22,892 nt of DNA from Actinomycetota bacterium (GCA_019347595.1 JAHWLA010000012.1:1-22892), one strand, 5' to 3'; shown: positions 13,317 through 20,651, counted from the first letter of the stretch. Translations and numbers: made by a program. The notes: generated from the letters alone by a model not told the origin.

Positions 13317-15301
13317 GTCCGGTGGCGCGCAGGAGCCTGCGCAGCCGCATCCCCTCGCTGATCGAGCCCGTCGCCGCCTGGTGGTCGAAGCAGCCGTGGT
13401 GGGTCAAGGCGCTCATCTGCGTGGTGGCGCTGGCCGCCGCCTCGTACTTCCCGACCACCCTGTCGCGGTACTGGCAGAGCGTGCTCTTCTCGCCGGTCGG
13501 CCTCTACGTGCTGCTGGCCCTGGGCTTGAACATCGTGGTCGGCCAAGCGGGCCTGCTCGACCTCGGCTACGTCGCCTTCTACGCAGTGGGCGCCTACACC
13601 ACCGCCAAGCTCACGACGGCGTCGGGGTGGAGCAGTTGGGAAGCGCTCCCCATGGCGATCCTGCTGGCCATGGTGGCGGGGGTGGTCCTGGGCGCGCCGA
13701 CGCTGCGACTACGCGGCGACTACCTCGCCATCGTGACCCTCGGGTTCGGCGAGATCGTGCGCATCGTGGCCCAGAACACCGACGCGCTGGGCGAGGCGCG
13801 GGGCATTGCCGGCATCCCGCACCCCGGCTCCCTGGCGGGCTACGAGTTCGAGCTGCAACCGCTGCCCTACTACTTCCTCGTACTCACCGCCATCGTGCTG
13901 GCCATCGTGATGATCGTGCGCCTCACCAAGTCGAGGGTGGGGCGAGCGTGGGCCGCCATCCGGGAGGACGAGGATGCCGCCGAAGCCATGGGCGTGCACG
14001 CCTTCAACATGAAGCTGTGGGCCTTCGCCATGGGGGCGTCGACCGGCGGGCTGGGCGGGTGGATCTACGCCAGCCGGGTCAGCTTCATCAACCCGGACAA
14101 CTTCCCGCTGTTCCTCTCCATCACCATCCTGGCCGCGGTCGTGCTCGGGGGCATGGGGTCGATCCCCGGGGTGGTGGCGGGGGCGATGGCGGTGGCGTTC
14201 CTCCCCGAGTACCTGCGCGACGCGGCGGCGGGCGAACGCATCGCCGGCTTCCTCAACGCCGTCATCGGCGGCACCGAGGCCAACATCACCGAGTACCGCG
14301 TGTTCCTGTTCGGCGGCGCGCTCGTCGTGATGATGGTGTTCCGGCCGCAGGGACTGTTGCCGAGCCGCCAGCGGGCGGCGGAGTTGGCGGAGGCGGGTGA
14401 GGGCGCGGCGCTGGGCGCCGTCCCCGACGCCGATGTCGACGAGCCGCTCGACGACCGCCCCGCCGACGTGACGTCCACCCGGCCGACCGAGGATGAGCTA
14501 CCCGGCGCCGTCGTCCCGTCGACGGAGCACGAAGAGGTGCTCGAGCTGCACGAGGTCACCATGCAGTTCGGCGGCGTGCAGGCTCTCGACCGCGTGTCGC
14601 TCACCGTCCGGCGGGGCGAGATCTTCGGCATCATCGGCCCCAACGGCGCAGGCAAGACCACCTTGTTCAACTGCGTGACGGGCGTCTTCCGGCCCACCGC
14701 CGGCCGCATCCTGCTCGACGGCCGCAACCTCGTCGGGCGCAAGCCGTTCACCATCGCCGAGGCCGGCATCGCCCGCACGTTCCAGAACATCCGGCTGTTC
14801 CCCAACATGACGGCCCTCGAGAACGTAATGGTGGGGGCCGATGCCCGCCACCGCACCAGCGTTCCCGGCGCCCTGCTGGGCCTCCCCCGACACCGTCGTG
14901 AAGAGCGGGCGGGCGGCGACGAAGCACGACGGCTGCTGGAGTTCGTGGGGATCGCCGAGCGGGCCGGCGACCTCGCCCGCAACCTGCCGTACGGCCACCA
15001 ACGGCGGCTCGAGATCGCCCGGGCATTGGCGACGGGGCCGCGCGTCCTGCTGCTCGACGAGCCTGCGGCAGGGATGAACCCGTCCGAGAAGCAGGCGCTC
15101 GTGCGCCTCATCCGACGCATCCGCGACGGCGGCCTCACCGTCGTGCTCATCGAGCACGACATGTCGCTCGTCATGACGGTGTGCGACCGGGTGGCGGTGC
15201 TCGACTTCGGCGAGAAGATCGCCGACGGGCCGCCGCAGGAGATCCAGCAGAACCCTCGGGTGATCGAGGCCTACCTCGGGATGCCGGCCGATGCTTCTTG
15301 A
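13313..15301 (+). CDS. livM-livG: fused LivM permease - LivG ATPase
   Basis: 662 residues in one frame without a stop. Residues about 1-345 are LivM: LYVLLALGLNIVVGQAGLLDLGYVAFYAVGAYT, LRLRGDYLAIVTLGFGEIVRI, GRAWAAIREDEDAAEAMGV (ATPase-contact loop) and VVLGGMGSIPGVVAGA. A 60-residue acidic, Ala/Asp-rich linker follows. Residues from about 409 are LivG: VTMQFGGVQALDRVSL, Walker A GPNGAGKTT near 442-450, AGIARTFQNIRLF, the LivG-type signature YGHQRRLEIARAL near 559 and Walker B VLLLDEPAAGMNP near 578. GTG 13313 overlaps the livH stop. An internal start near GTG 14537 cannot be ruled out but has no good Shine-Dalgarno. The fusion tethers one ATPase to one permease and fixes their ratio. Confidence 0.9.
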   Translation: MSPVARRSLRSRIPSLIEPVAAWWSKQPWWVKALICVVALAAASYFPTTLSRYWQSVLFSPVGLYVLLALGLNIVVGQAGLLDLGYVAFYAVGAYTTAKLTTASGWSSWEALPMAILLAMVAGVVLGAPTLRLRGDYLAIVTLGFGEIVRIVAQNTDALGEARGIAGIPHPGSLAGYEFELQPLPYYFLVLTAIVLAIVMIVRLTKSRVGRAWAAIREDEDAAEAMGVHAFNMKLWAFAMGASTGGLGGWIYASRVSFINPDNFPLFLSITILAAVVLGGMGSIPGVVAGAMAVAFLPEYLRDAAAGERIAGFLNAVIGGTEANITEYRVFLFGGALVVMMVFRPQGLLPSRQRAAELAEAGEGAALGAVPDADVDEPLDDRPADVTSTRPTEDELPGAVVPSTEHEEVLELHEVTMQFGGVQALDRVSLTVRRGEIFGIIGPNGAGKTTLFNCVTGVFRPTAGRILLDGRNLVGRKPFTIAEAGIARTFQNIRLFPNMTALENVMVGADARHRTSVPGALLGLPRHRREERAGGDEARRLLEFVGIAERAGDLARNLPYGHQRRLEIARALATGPRVLLLDEPAAGMNPSEKQALVRLIRRIRDGGLTVVLIEHDMSLVMTVCDRVAVLDFGEKIADGPPQEIQQNPRVIEAYLGMPADAS

Positions 15302-16004
15302 GCTCCAGGACCTGCGGGTCCACTACGGCAAGGTCGAGGCCCTCAAGGGCATCTCGCTCACCGTCGACGACGGCGAGATCGTCTCGCTCATCGGCGGCAA
15401 CGGGGCGGGCAAGACGACCACGCTGAAGACGATCTCGGGGGTGCGGCAGGTCTCGGCCGGGCGCATCGTCTTCGACGGCCACGACATCGTGGGCATGAAG
15501 CCGCACAAGATCGTCGAGCTCGGCCTGTGCCAGGCCCCGGAAGGGCGAGGGATCTTCCCGGGCATGACGGTCATGGAGAACCTCGACATGGGCAGCTACG
15601 CCCGCCGGGAGGCACGGGGCGAGGACCTCGACCGGGTGTTCGAGCTGTTCCCCCGGTTGCGGGAGCGGCGCAAGCAGGCGGGCGGCACCCTGTCGGGCGG
15701 CGAGCAGCAGATGCTCGCCATCGGGCGGGCGCTCATGGCCCGCCCCCGGGTGCTGCTGCTCGACGAGCCGTCGATGGGGCTGGCGCCCATGCTGGTGGCC
15801 CAGATCTTCTCCATCATCAAGGAGATCAACCAGCAGGGCACCACGGTGCTGCTGGTGGAGCAGAACGCGGCGCAGGCGCTGCGCCTCGCCCACCGGGCCT
15901 ACGTGCTGGAGACAGGGCGGGTGGTGAAGGACGCCCCCGCCGCCGAGCTGCTCGACGACGAGAGCGTGAAGGCCGCCTACCTCGGCGGCGACGTCGCCCG
16001 CTAA
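15291..16004 (+). CDS. livF: branched-chain amino acid-type ABC transporter ATPase LivF
   Basis: 237 residues, full length for LivF. It starts LLELQDLRVHYGKVEALKGISL and carries Walker A GGNGAGKTTT, the LivF-typical QAPEGRGIFPGMTVMENL segment, the ABC signature LSGGEQQMLAIGRAL, Walker B VLLLDEPSMGLAP and the switch His region as VLLVEQNAAQAL (the Gln of LivF in place of the usual His). It pairs with the LivG half of the fusion protein to power uptake. ATG 15291 lies inside the 3' end of livM-livG (11-bp overlap), so it is translationally coupled. It is the last gene; a hairpin starts three bases after its stop codon. Confidence 0.95.
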   Translation: MLLELQDLRVHYGKVEALKGISLTVDDGEIVSLIGGNGAGKTTTLKTISGVRQVSAGRIVFDGHDIVGMKPHKIVELGLCQAPEGRGIFPGMTVMENLDMGSYARREARGEDLDRVFELFPRLRERRKQAGGTLSGGEQQMLAIGRALMARPRVLLLDEPSMGLAPMLVAQIFSIIKEINQQGTTVLLVEQNAAQALRLAHRAYVLETGRVVKDAPAAELLDDESVKAAYLGGDVAR

Positions 16005-16006
16005 CG

Positions 16007-16057
16007 CGAGGTGTGCGGAGTTGGGGCGGTCAGAGCGCCCGAACTCCGCACACTTCG
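16007..16057. terminator. hairpin between livF and the convergent hemQ
   Basis: Arms 16007-16022 and 16042-16057 pair over 16 positions with one G-T wobble (core GTGTGCGGAGTT / AACTCCGCACAC). An inner GGGCG/CGCCC stem continues toward the loop. It begins three bases after livF and its right arm lies inside the last codons of hemQ (stop at 16030), so hemQ's C-terminal codons double as terminator. Confidence 0.7.
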
Positions 16058-16719
16058 AGGATTTCCTCGATATCCGCGACCATGCCGGTGAAGAACGGGC
16101 CGAAGTCGGCGTAGCGGGCGGAGGCCTCGTCGAAGCGCATGGTGTAGACGCACTCCTTGAGGTCGTCGGGGTGGACGCCGAACAGCGTCACGCCCCACTC
16201 GTAGTCGTCGACGCCCGTCGAGCCGGTGACGAGTTGGAGGATCCGGCCCCGGAAGTTGCGCCCCGAGGTGCCGTGTTCGAGCATGAGGCGCAGCCGCTCG
16301 TCGTAGGGCAGCGTGTACCAGTTGGCGTCGGCCGCCCGCCGCTTCGACATGGGGTAGAAGCAGACGGCCCGCATGCCGTCCGGCGGCAGCTTGGGGTGGA
16401 GGCGGGCGTCGAGCATCTCGGGCGGCATGCCCTTGGCGTATTCCGACACCTCGGTGAGCGAGACGTAGGAGTCGACGACGTCGAGGCCCGCCTGCTGGAG
16501 GGCCGACTGGAGCCGGCGCAGCCGCCACACGTCGGGGCCGACGGCGAGGAACCCGAGATCGGCCTTGTGGCCCAGGACGGCGAAGGCGACGACTTGATGG
16601 TCGCCGTCGGCGGCCTCCTTCACCGCCGTCACCACCGCCTCGCCGTCGGCATCGGGCCTCGCCTTGCAGAAGAGGTGCAGCACACCCCAGCCGACGGACG
16701 GGATCAGGGGCTCGGTCAC
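16030..16719 (-). CDS. hemQ: coproheme decarboxylase HemQ/ChdC (chlorite dismutase family)
   Basis: 229 residues from GTG 16719. The enzyme makes heme b from coproheme in the Gram-positive coproporphyrin-dependent pathway. Seen: FYPMSKRR with Tyr122 and Lys126, matching the catalytic Tyr145/Lys149 of the Staphylococcus enzyme; NWYTLPYDERLRLMLEHGTSGR with His149 as the likely heme-proximal ligand; and VTGSTGVDDYEWGVTLF plus YTMRFDEASARYADFGPFF at the C-terminus. The chlorite-dismutase distal Arg signature is not the key here, and the YPMSK motif favours HemQ over true chlorite dismutase. The frame extends upstream to 16893 but that part is antisense to the next gene. A -10-like TAGACT sits eight bases before the GTG. 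Other heme genes are not in the window. Confidence 0.92.
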   Translation of the reverse strand: MTEPLIPSVGWGVLHLFCKARPDADGEAVVTAVKEAADGDHQVVAFAVLGHKADLGFLAVGPDVWRLRRLQSALQQAGLDVVDSYVSLTEVSEYAKGMPPEMLDARLHPKLPPDGMRAVCFYPMSKRRAADANWYTLPYDERLRLMLEHGTSGRNFRGRILQLVTGSTGVDDYEWGVTLFGVHPDDLKECVYTMRFDEASARYADFGPFFTGMVADIEEILEVCGVRAL

Positions 16720-16727
16720 GTCCTGCC

Positions 16728-16733
16728 AGTCTA
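16728..16733 (-). promoter_or_regulatory. -10-like hexamer TAGACT for hemQ
   Basis: On the minus strand TAGACT is followed by GGCAGGAC (8 nt) and GTG 16719. The AGGA is too close to the start for normal Shine-Dalgarno use, so a leaderless or almost leaderless mRNA is more likely. Confidence 0.4.
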
Positions 16734-16753
16734 CGGGGCACCATAGAGGGGTC

Positions 16754-18385
16754 GTGCGGCGGCTTCTCCTCCTTCTCGCAGCGGCGCTTCTTGCCGTCCC
16801 GACCCCCGCGGCACCCGCCACGGGGGTGGCCGCCGTGGCGGCCGTGCCCGCCGTGTTCATCGACGGCAAGGGCTTCGGCCACGGGGTCGGCATGGCCCAG
16901 GACGGCGCCTACTGGATGGGCCGAGCCGGGGCGACCGCGCCGCAGATCCTCGGCCACTTCTACCCGGGCACCGGGCTGGCGAAGGGCTCCGGCGAGGTGC
17001 GGGTCGTGGTGCTGCCGCCGGTGGCGCAGAACGAGGCGGTGCTGACGTTCCCGGGCGGGGGCGAAGTGCGCGACGCCCGAGCCGGGGCGCAGTCGCCGGG
17101 GTTCCCGGCCGCGGTGCCTCCCGGCGGCTCGGTGCGCGTCCGCTTCGACGGCGGCCGCTACGTCGTGACCGGCGACGTGCGCAGGACGTCCGGCTCGGCG
17201 TCGCGCTCGCAGTTGCCGGACACCAGCTCGTCCACGTCCTCGTCGTCCACGTCCACGACCACGACCACGTCGTCCACCACGACCACGTCGTCCACCACGA
17301 CCACGTCGACCACCACCACGTCGACCACCGCACCCTCGACGGCGACGACGACGGTTCATCGCGACGACCCGGCGCTCGCTGCCTCTCGGCCGGTGTGGGC
17401 GGTGCCCGCAGGCAGCGGCGTGGTCGGCGTGCCCGCCCGCGGGCGGCAGTACCGGGGCATGGTGGAGGCGACCGCCGTCGGCAGTCCGCTGCGGCTGGTG
17501 AACCACGTCGACGTGGAGACGTACCTGCGGGGCATGGGCGAGGTCCGCGACCCGTCGTGGCCGCCCGCCTCATTGCGGGCGCAGGCCGTGGTCGCCCGCA
17601 CGTACGCCCTCCGGGCCATGACGTTCGGCGGCGAGCTGTGCGACGACCAGCGCTGCCAGGTGTACCTGGGCGCGGCGGCCGAGTACCGGGCCATGGACAA
17701 GGCCGTCGCCGACACCGCGGGCCAGGTGGTGGTGCACGGGCGGCGAATGGCGTCGACGGTGTACTCGGCCAACGGCGGTGGCGTCTCGGCCACGCGCCAG
17801 GAGGGGTTCGGCATGCCCGAGGGCGACACGTCGCACCCCTACCTGCGCTCCGTGCCCTATCCCACCGAGGACCCCAAGCCGTGGAGCGTGCAGGTGGCGC
17901 TGTCGGACGTCGCCGCCCGGCTGGCCTATCCCGGGCAGGTGACCGACGTGCGGGTGGCGCGCACGGGGGCGTCGGGTCGGGCGGTCGAGGTCGTGATCGA
18001 CGGGACGGCCGGTCCGAAGGCGGTGACGGGTATCGCCTTCGACGCCGCGCTGGGGCTTCGCTCGACGCTGTTCACACTGCGGGTGGGGATGAGCGACAAC
18101 CCGCCACCGCCGCCGCCGGCCGACGGGGTGGAGATGCAGGCGCTGCCCGACGAGGTGGCCGCGCTGCCGCCCGCGCCGATGGCGCCGCCGCCGGCAGCCG
18201 TCGCCGAGGCGATCCCGGTCCTTCCCGACGCACCGCGTGGCGCCACCGGTCGGCCCGACCGCAGCGGCTTACCGCTGATGCCCGCGGCGTTGGCGATCGT
18301 CGCCACGTTGGCCTCGGCGCTGCTCGTCGGCGGGTGGCTGGTGGCCCGACGGGCCGGGCTATCGGGCCGCGCCCTGCGCCTCTGA
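16754..18385 (+). CDS. SpoIID/LytB-domain surface protein with C-terminal membrane anchor
   Basis: 543 residues from GTG 16754. Order: signal peptide (VRRLLLLLAAALLAVPTPAAPA); GKGFGHGVGMAQDGA at 38-52 plus ILGHFYPGT; a Ser/Thr-only linker at about 157-197; SpoIID core at about 225-370 with LRLVNHVDVETYLRGMGE, LRAQAVVARTYALRA and YSANGGGVSA; a Pro-rich stretch; and a final hydrophobic helix (ALAIVATLASALLVGGWLVA) with Arg-rich tail. In sporulating bacteria SpoIID degrades peptidoglycan as a lytic transglycosylase; the LRAQAVVARTYA segment contains that family's conserved core. GHGVGM lies at the N-terminus here, whereas in Bacillus-type SpoIID it is near the C-terminus. Cell-wall remodelling on the outer membrane face is the likely role. 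Its last 27 bp overlap the convergent M48 gene. Confidence 0.85.
   Translation: MRRLLLLLAAALLAVPTPAAPATGVAAVAAVPAVFIDGKGFGHGVGMAQDGAYWMGRAGATAPQILGHFYPGTGLAKGSGEVRVVVLPPVAQNEAVLTFPGGGEVRDARAGAQSPGFPAAVPPGGSVRVRFDGGRYVVTGDVRRTSGSASRSQLPDTSSSTSSSSTSTTTTTSSTTTTSSTTTTSTTTTSTTAPSTATTTVHRDDPALAASRPVWAVPAGSGVVGVPARGRQYRGMVEATAVGSPLRLVNHVDVETYLRGMGEVRDPSWPPASLRAQAVVARTYALRAMTFGGELCDDQRCQVYLGAAAEYRAMDKAVADTAGQVVVHGRRMASTVYSANGGGVSATRQEGFGMPEGDTSHPYLRSVPYPTEDPKPWSVQVALSDVAARLAYPGQVTDVRVARTGASGRAVEVVIDGTAGPKAVTGIAFDAALGLRSTLFTLRVGMSDNPPPPPPADGVEMQALPDEVAALPPAPMAPPPAAVAEAIPVLPDAPRGATGRPDRSGLPLMPAALAIVATLASALLVGGWLVARRAGLSGRALRL
17222..17345 (+). repeat. Ser/Thr linker microsatellite inside the SpoIID-type gene
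   Basis: An imperfect tandem array built of TCGTCC, ACGTCG and ACCACG hexamers, including two consecutive copies of an 18-bp unit around 17269-17305. It codes for an all Ser/Thr linker that is likely flexible and may be glycosylated. Such arrays can change length between strains. Confidence 0.75.
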
Positions 18386-19564
18386 CGCCGACGACAACTC
18401 GGTCGTTGCCGGCGGCGCCGCCCACGTCTTGCCCATCGCCAGCCGCTCGGCCGAGGGAGGGTGCGTCTGTGTCACGCGACGCCACCACGAGGGGGCGAGG
18501 TCGGCCAGGTTGTCGGTCGACAGCGAGCGGATCATCTCCATGAAGGCATCGGGATCGCCGGTCACCCGCAGGGCGAACAGGTCGGCGTCGCGCTCGTTGG
18601 CCCGGCTGAGCCAGGAGACGGCGAGGTTGGTGAAGGCGCCGGTGCCCGCGAACACGAGGAGGAACAGGGGCAGGGCGGCCGGGTCGGCTGCGCTGTCCAC
18701 GCCCGCGAAGTCGAGGGCGGTGTCCCAGGTGAGGACGAGGTAGAGGGCGAGGAAGGAGACGAAGAGGACGGCAAGCTGCATGGGGATCATGCGGCGAATG
18801 TGGTGAAGCTTCCAGTGGCCGATCTCGTGGGCGGTGACCGAGCGGAGCTGCTCGCGGGGGCGGGCCAGGATGGTGTCGAAGAGGACGAGGCGGCGGGTCT
18901 TGCCCATGCCGGTGACGAAGGCGTTGTCCTTGCGGGAGCGGCGGCTGGCATCGGACACGAGCACCTCGCTGACGTCGGCGTCGGCCTGGCGGGCGAGGGC
19001 GAGCAGCTCGTCGCGGAGGTCGGCGTCGTCGAGCGGCGTGAACTTGTTGAAGATCGGCATGATCACCACGGGGGCGAGGACGCCGATGACCAGCGAGATG
19101 GCGGCGACGACAAGCCAGCCGTAGACCCACCACAAGTCGGTGGCCCGGATGACGGCCCACAGCGGGGTGAACAGGAGCGAGAAGAGGACCACGCCGAGGG
19201 CGGCGCCCTTGAGCTGGTCTGTGACGAAGCCCTTGACCGTCTGGGTGCTGAACTCCCAGCGCTTGTCGTAGGACAGCTCGCGCCAGGCGTCGAAGGGGAC
19301 GGAGGCGATCGTGCCGGTCACCGTGATGAGGAGGACGGTGACGACGAGGCGGCCCACCCAGTTGGTGATATCGAGGGCGTCGAGCAGGTTGGGCGCCACG
19401 TGGAACCCGACGACGGCGATGTCGACGAGCAGGGCCACGAGCTTGCCGACGGTCGTGACCCGCCGCAGCGGCGTGACGTACGACTTGGCCTTGGCGATTT
19501 CCTCCGCCGAGAACCAGGCGTGCGGGTCGGTGCGCATTCGGCGCCACGGGCTCAGGGCTTGCAC
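18359..19564 (-). CDS. M48-family membrane zinc protease (CAAX protease Ste24-like)
   Basis: 401 residues. Several membrane helices in the N-terminal half (VGKLVALLVDIAVVGFHVAP, LVVTVLLITVTGTIASVPF, GVVLFSLLFTPLWAVI, LVVAAISLVIGVLAPVVIMPIFNKFTPL). The MPIFNKFTPL motif is diagnostic for the Ste24-type branch. Catalytic HEIGH at His246-Glu247-His250, third zinc ligand Glu324 in ANERDAD. The DNAFVTGMGKTRRLVLFDTIL segment before HEIGH is also family-typical. In yeast Ste24 trims prenylated a-factor; bacterial members process or clear membrane proteins, targets unknown. GTG 19564 was chosen because TAGGGT sits seven bases upstream (leaderless). The next in-frame ATG is ten codons on (19537). Convergent with, and overlapping by 27 bp, the SpoIID-type gene. 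Confidence 0.92.
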   Translation of the reverse strand: MQALSPWRRMRTDPHAWFSAEEIAKAKSYVTPLRRVTTVGKLVALLVDIAVVGFHVAPNLLDALDITNWVGRLVVTVLLITVTGTIASVPFDAWRELSYDKRWEFSTQTVKGFVTDQLKGAALGVVLFSLLFTPLWAVIRATDLWWVYGWLVVAAISLVIGVLAPVVIMPIFNKFTPLDDADLRDELLALARQADADVSEVLVSDASRRSRKDNAFVTGMGKTRRLVLFDTILARPREQLRSVTAHEIGHWKLHHIRRMIPMQLAVLFVSFLALYLVLTWDTALDFAGVDSAADPAALPLFLLVFAGTGAFTNLAVSWLSRANERDADLFALRVTGDPDAFMEMIRSLSTDNLADLAPSWWRRVTQTHPPSAERLAMGKTWAAPPATTELSSASEAQGAAR

Positions 19565-19571
19565 AGCCGGA

Positions 19572-19577
19572 ACCCTA
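19572..19577 (-). promoter_or_regulatory. -10-like hexamer TAGGGT for the M48 protease gene
   Basis: TAGGGT on the minus strand, seven bases, then GTG 19564. The spacing puts the transcription start on or next to the start codon. Confidence 0.45.
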
Positions 19578-19592
19578 GGTGCTCCCGGCCCC

Positions 19593-19646
19593 TCGTTCTG
19601 GTCCGTAGATCCGGCGCTGTGGCGCCGGATCTACGGACCAGAACGA
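19593..19646. repeat. long hairpin upstream of the DUF559-type gene (copy 1)
   Basis: Perfect 25-bp arms (19593-19617 and 19622-19646) around loop TGTG. The arms begin TCGTTCTGGTCCGTAG and end CCAGAACGA. It lies between two divergent genes (M48 start at 19564, DUF559-type start at 19682), so it is not placed as a simple terminator for either. It is nearly identical to the hairpin after the DUF559-type gene. Confidence 0.8.
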
Positions 19647-19681
19647 CGAATGTCGCACCCCATGGCTTGAATTGGGCGTCC

Positions 19682-20584
19682 ATGGGACTCCGTGAACTTG
19701 CTGAAAGTCAGCACGGCGTCGTGGCGAGGACGCAGTGTCGCGGGCTGGGCTACAACCGGGACGCGCTGCGTCCCGAGGTCGACAACAGGCGATGGGAAAA
19801 GCTGTCGCCGCGCGTCTTCCGGCTCGTCGGCGCACCTCGGACGGCGCGCATGCGTGTTATGGCAGGGGTTCTGGACGCGGGCGAGGGTGCCGCCGCCTCC
19901 CACCGGACCGCCGCTGCCCTGTGGCGCCTACCTGGGTTCGACCTCGGCGCCCCGGAAGTCAGCCGGCTCCACGGCGGGGACAACGAGCCGATCGAGCTGG
20001 CGAAGGTGCATCACCCGCGGCTACTGCCTCCCCACCACTGCACCGTGGTCGAGGGCATCACGGTGACGACCCCGGCGCGAACCTTGTTCGACCTCGCCGG
20101 CGTGCTACCGCCTGCCCGCACCGAGCGGGCCGTCGACAACGCGCTCGCCATGTCGCCGGGACTGCTCCCAGTGCTGCACCGAATGCTTCCCGAGCTGGCC
20201 CAACGGGGTCGGACGGGGATCAGGCTGATGCGCGAGCTACTCGCCGGCCGCCCCGTCGGTTACATCCCGCCCGCGTCCGGGCTGGAGGCGCGGGTCATCG
20301 CCCTGCTCGACAAAGCGGGTATCCGCACCCGGCGCCAAGTCGACCTCGGCGATGACGACTGGATCGGGCGAGTCGACCTGCTCGTCGTCGGCACGAACCT
20401 CATCATCGAGGTGGACAGCAACCGGTTCCACAGCTCGAATCTCGACCGGGAGCGGGATGCCAAGCGGGAGGCAGCATTGCGTGCCGCGGGCTACGACCTC
20501 GTGCGGGTAACGGAGGAGGAGGCGTGGTGCCGCCCCTCGGACGTGACCCGCAGGGTGCGCCTGGCCCTCCGACGGGCGGCGTGA
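19682..20584 (+). CDS. AbiEi-like HTH / DUF559 (Vsr-like nuclease fold) protein
   Basis: 300 residues. N-terminal AbiEi-type winged-helix region: LRELAESQHGVVARTQCRGLGY, RPEVDNRRWEKLSPRVFRLVG, then ASHRTAAALWRLPGF and TTPARTLFDLAGV. The C-terminal part is the DUF559/Vsr-like PD-(D/E)XK fold: VDLLVVG with Asp232, IIEVDSNRFH with Glu243 and Asp245, and RDAKREAALRAAGYDLVRVT. From memory, proteins of this build are abundant and multicopy in high-GC actinomycetes and are named after the antitoxin of the AbiE type IV toxin-antitoxin system; no AbiEii toxin gene is next to it here. Function unproven. No Shine-Dalgarno is clear before ATG 19682; a weak TTGAAT lies nine bases upstream. The frame is open far upstream but as a shadow of the M48 gene. 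Confidence 0.85.
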   Translation: MGLRELAESQHGVVARTQCRGLGYNRDALRPEVDNRRWEKLSPRVFRLVGAPRTARMRVMAGVLDAGEGAAASHRTAAALWRLPGFDLGAPEVSRLHGGDNEPIELAKVHHPRLLPPHHCTVVEGITVTTPARTLFDLAGVLPPARTERAVDNALAMSPGLLPVLHRMLPELAQRGRTGIRLMRELLAGRPVGYIPPASGLEARVIALLDKAGIRTRRQVDLGDDDWIGRVDLLVVGTNLIIEVDSNRFHSSNLDRERDAKREAALRAAGYDLVRVTEEEAWCRPSDVTRRVRLALRRAA

Positions 20585-20589
20585 CGCGC

Positions 20590-20637
20590 TTCTGGTCCGT
20601 AGATCCGGCGCCCTGGTGCCGGATCTACGGACCAGAA
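20590..20637. repeat. long hairpin downstream of the DUF559-type gene (copy 2)
   Basis: Perfect 20-bp arms (20590-20609 and 20618-20637), extended by a G-T pair. Begins TTCTGGTCCGTAG and ends CTACGGACCAGAA, the same as copy 1, and the right flank ACGACGAA... also matches copy 1 as CGACGAA. It starts five bases after the stop codon and lies before the convergent response regulator's stop at 20652, so it can also act as bidirectional terminator. Confidence 0.8.
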
Positions 20638-20651
20638 CGACGAAGCGCGGG

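Noticed and set aside
16030..16719. True chlorite dismutase
   Set aside because: The YPMSKRR motif and sequence pattern fit HemQ/ChdC coproheme decarboxylase of Gram-positive bacteria.
17222..17345. Possible CRISPR or non-coding satellite
   Set aside because: The units are hexamer-based, without spacers, and stay in frame as a Ser/Thr linker of a coding gene.
18461..19681. Upstream extension of the DUF559-type gene
   Set aside because: Antisense to the M48 protease and Glu/Gly/His-rich; the family's N-terminus begins at ATG 19682.
19593..20637. Insertion sequence with terminal inverted repeats
   Set aside because: Each end is itself a full palindrome, no transposase is encoded and no target duplication was found; kept as a hairpin-bracketed gene only.
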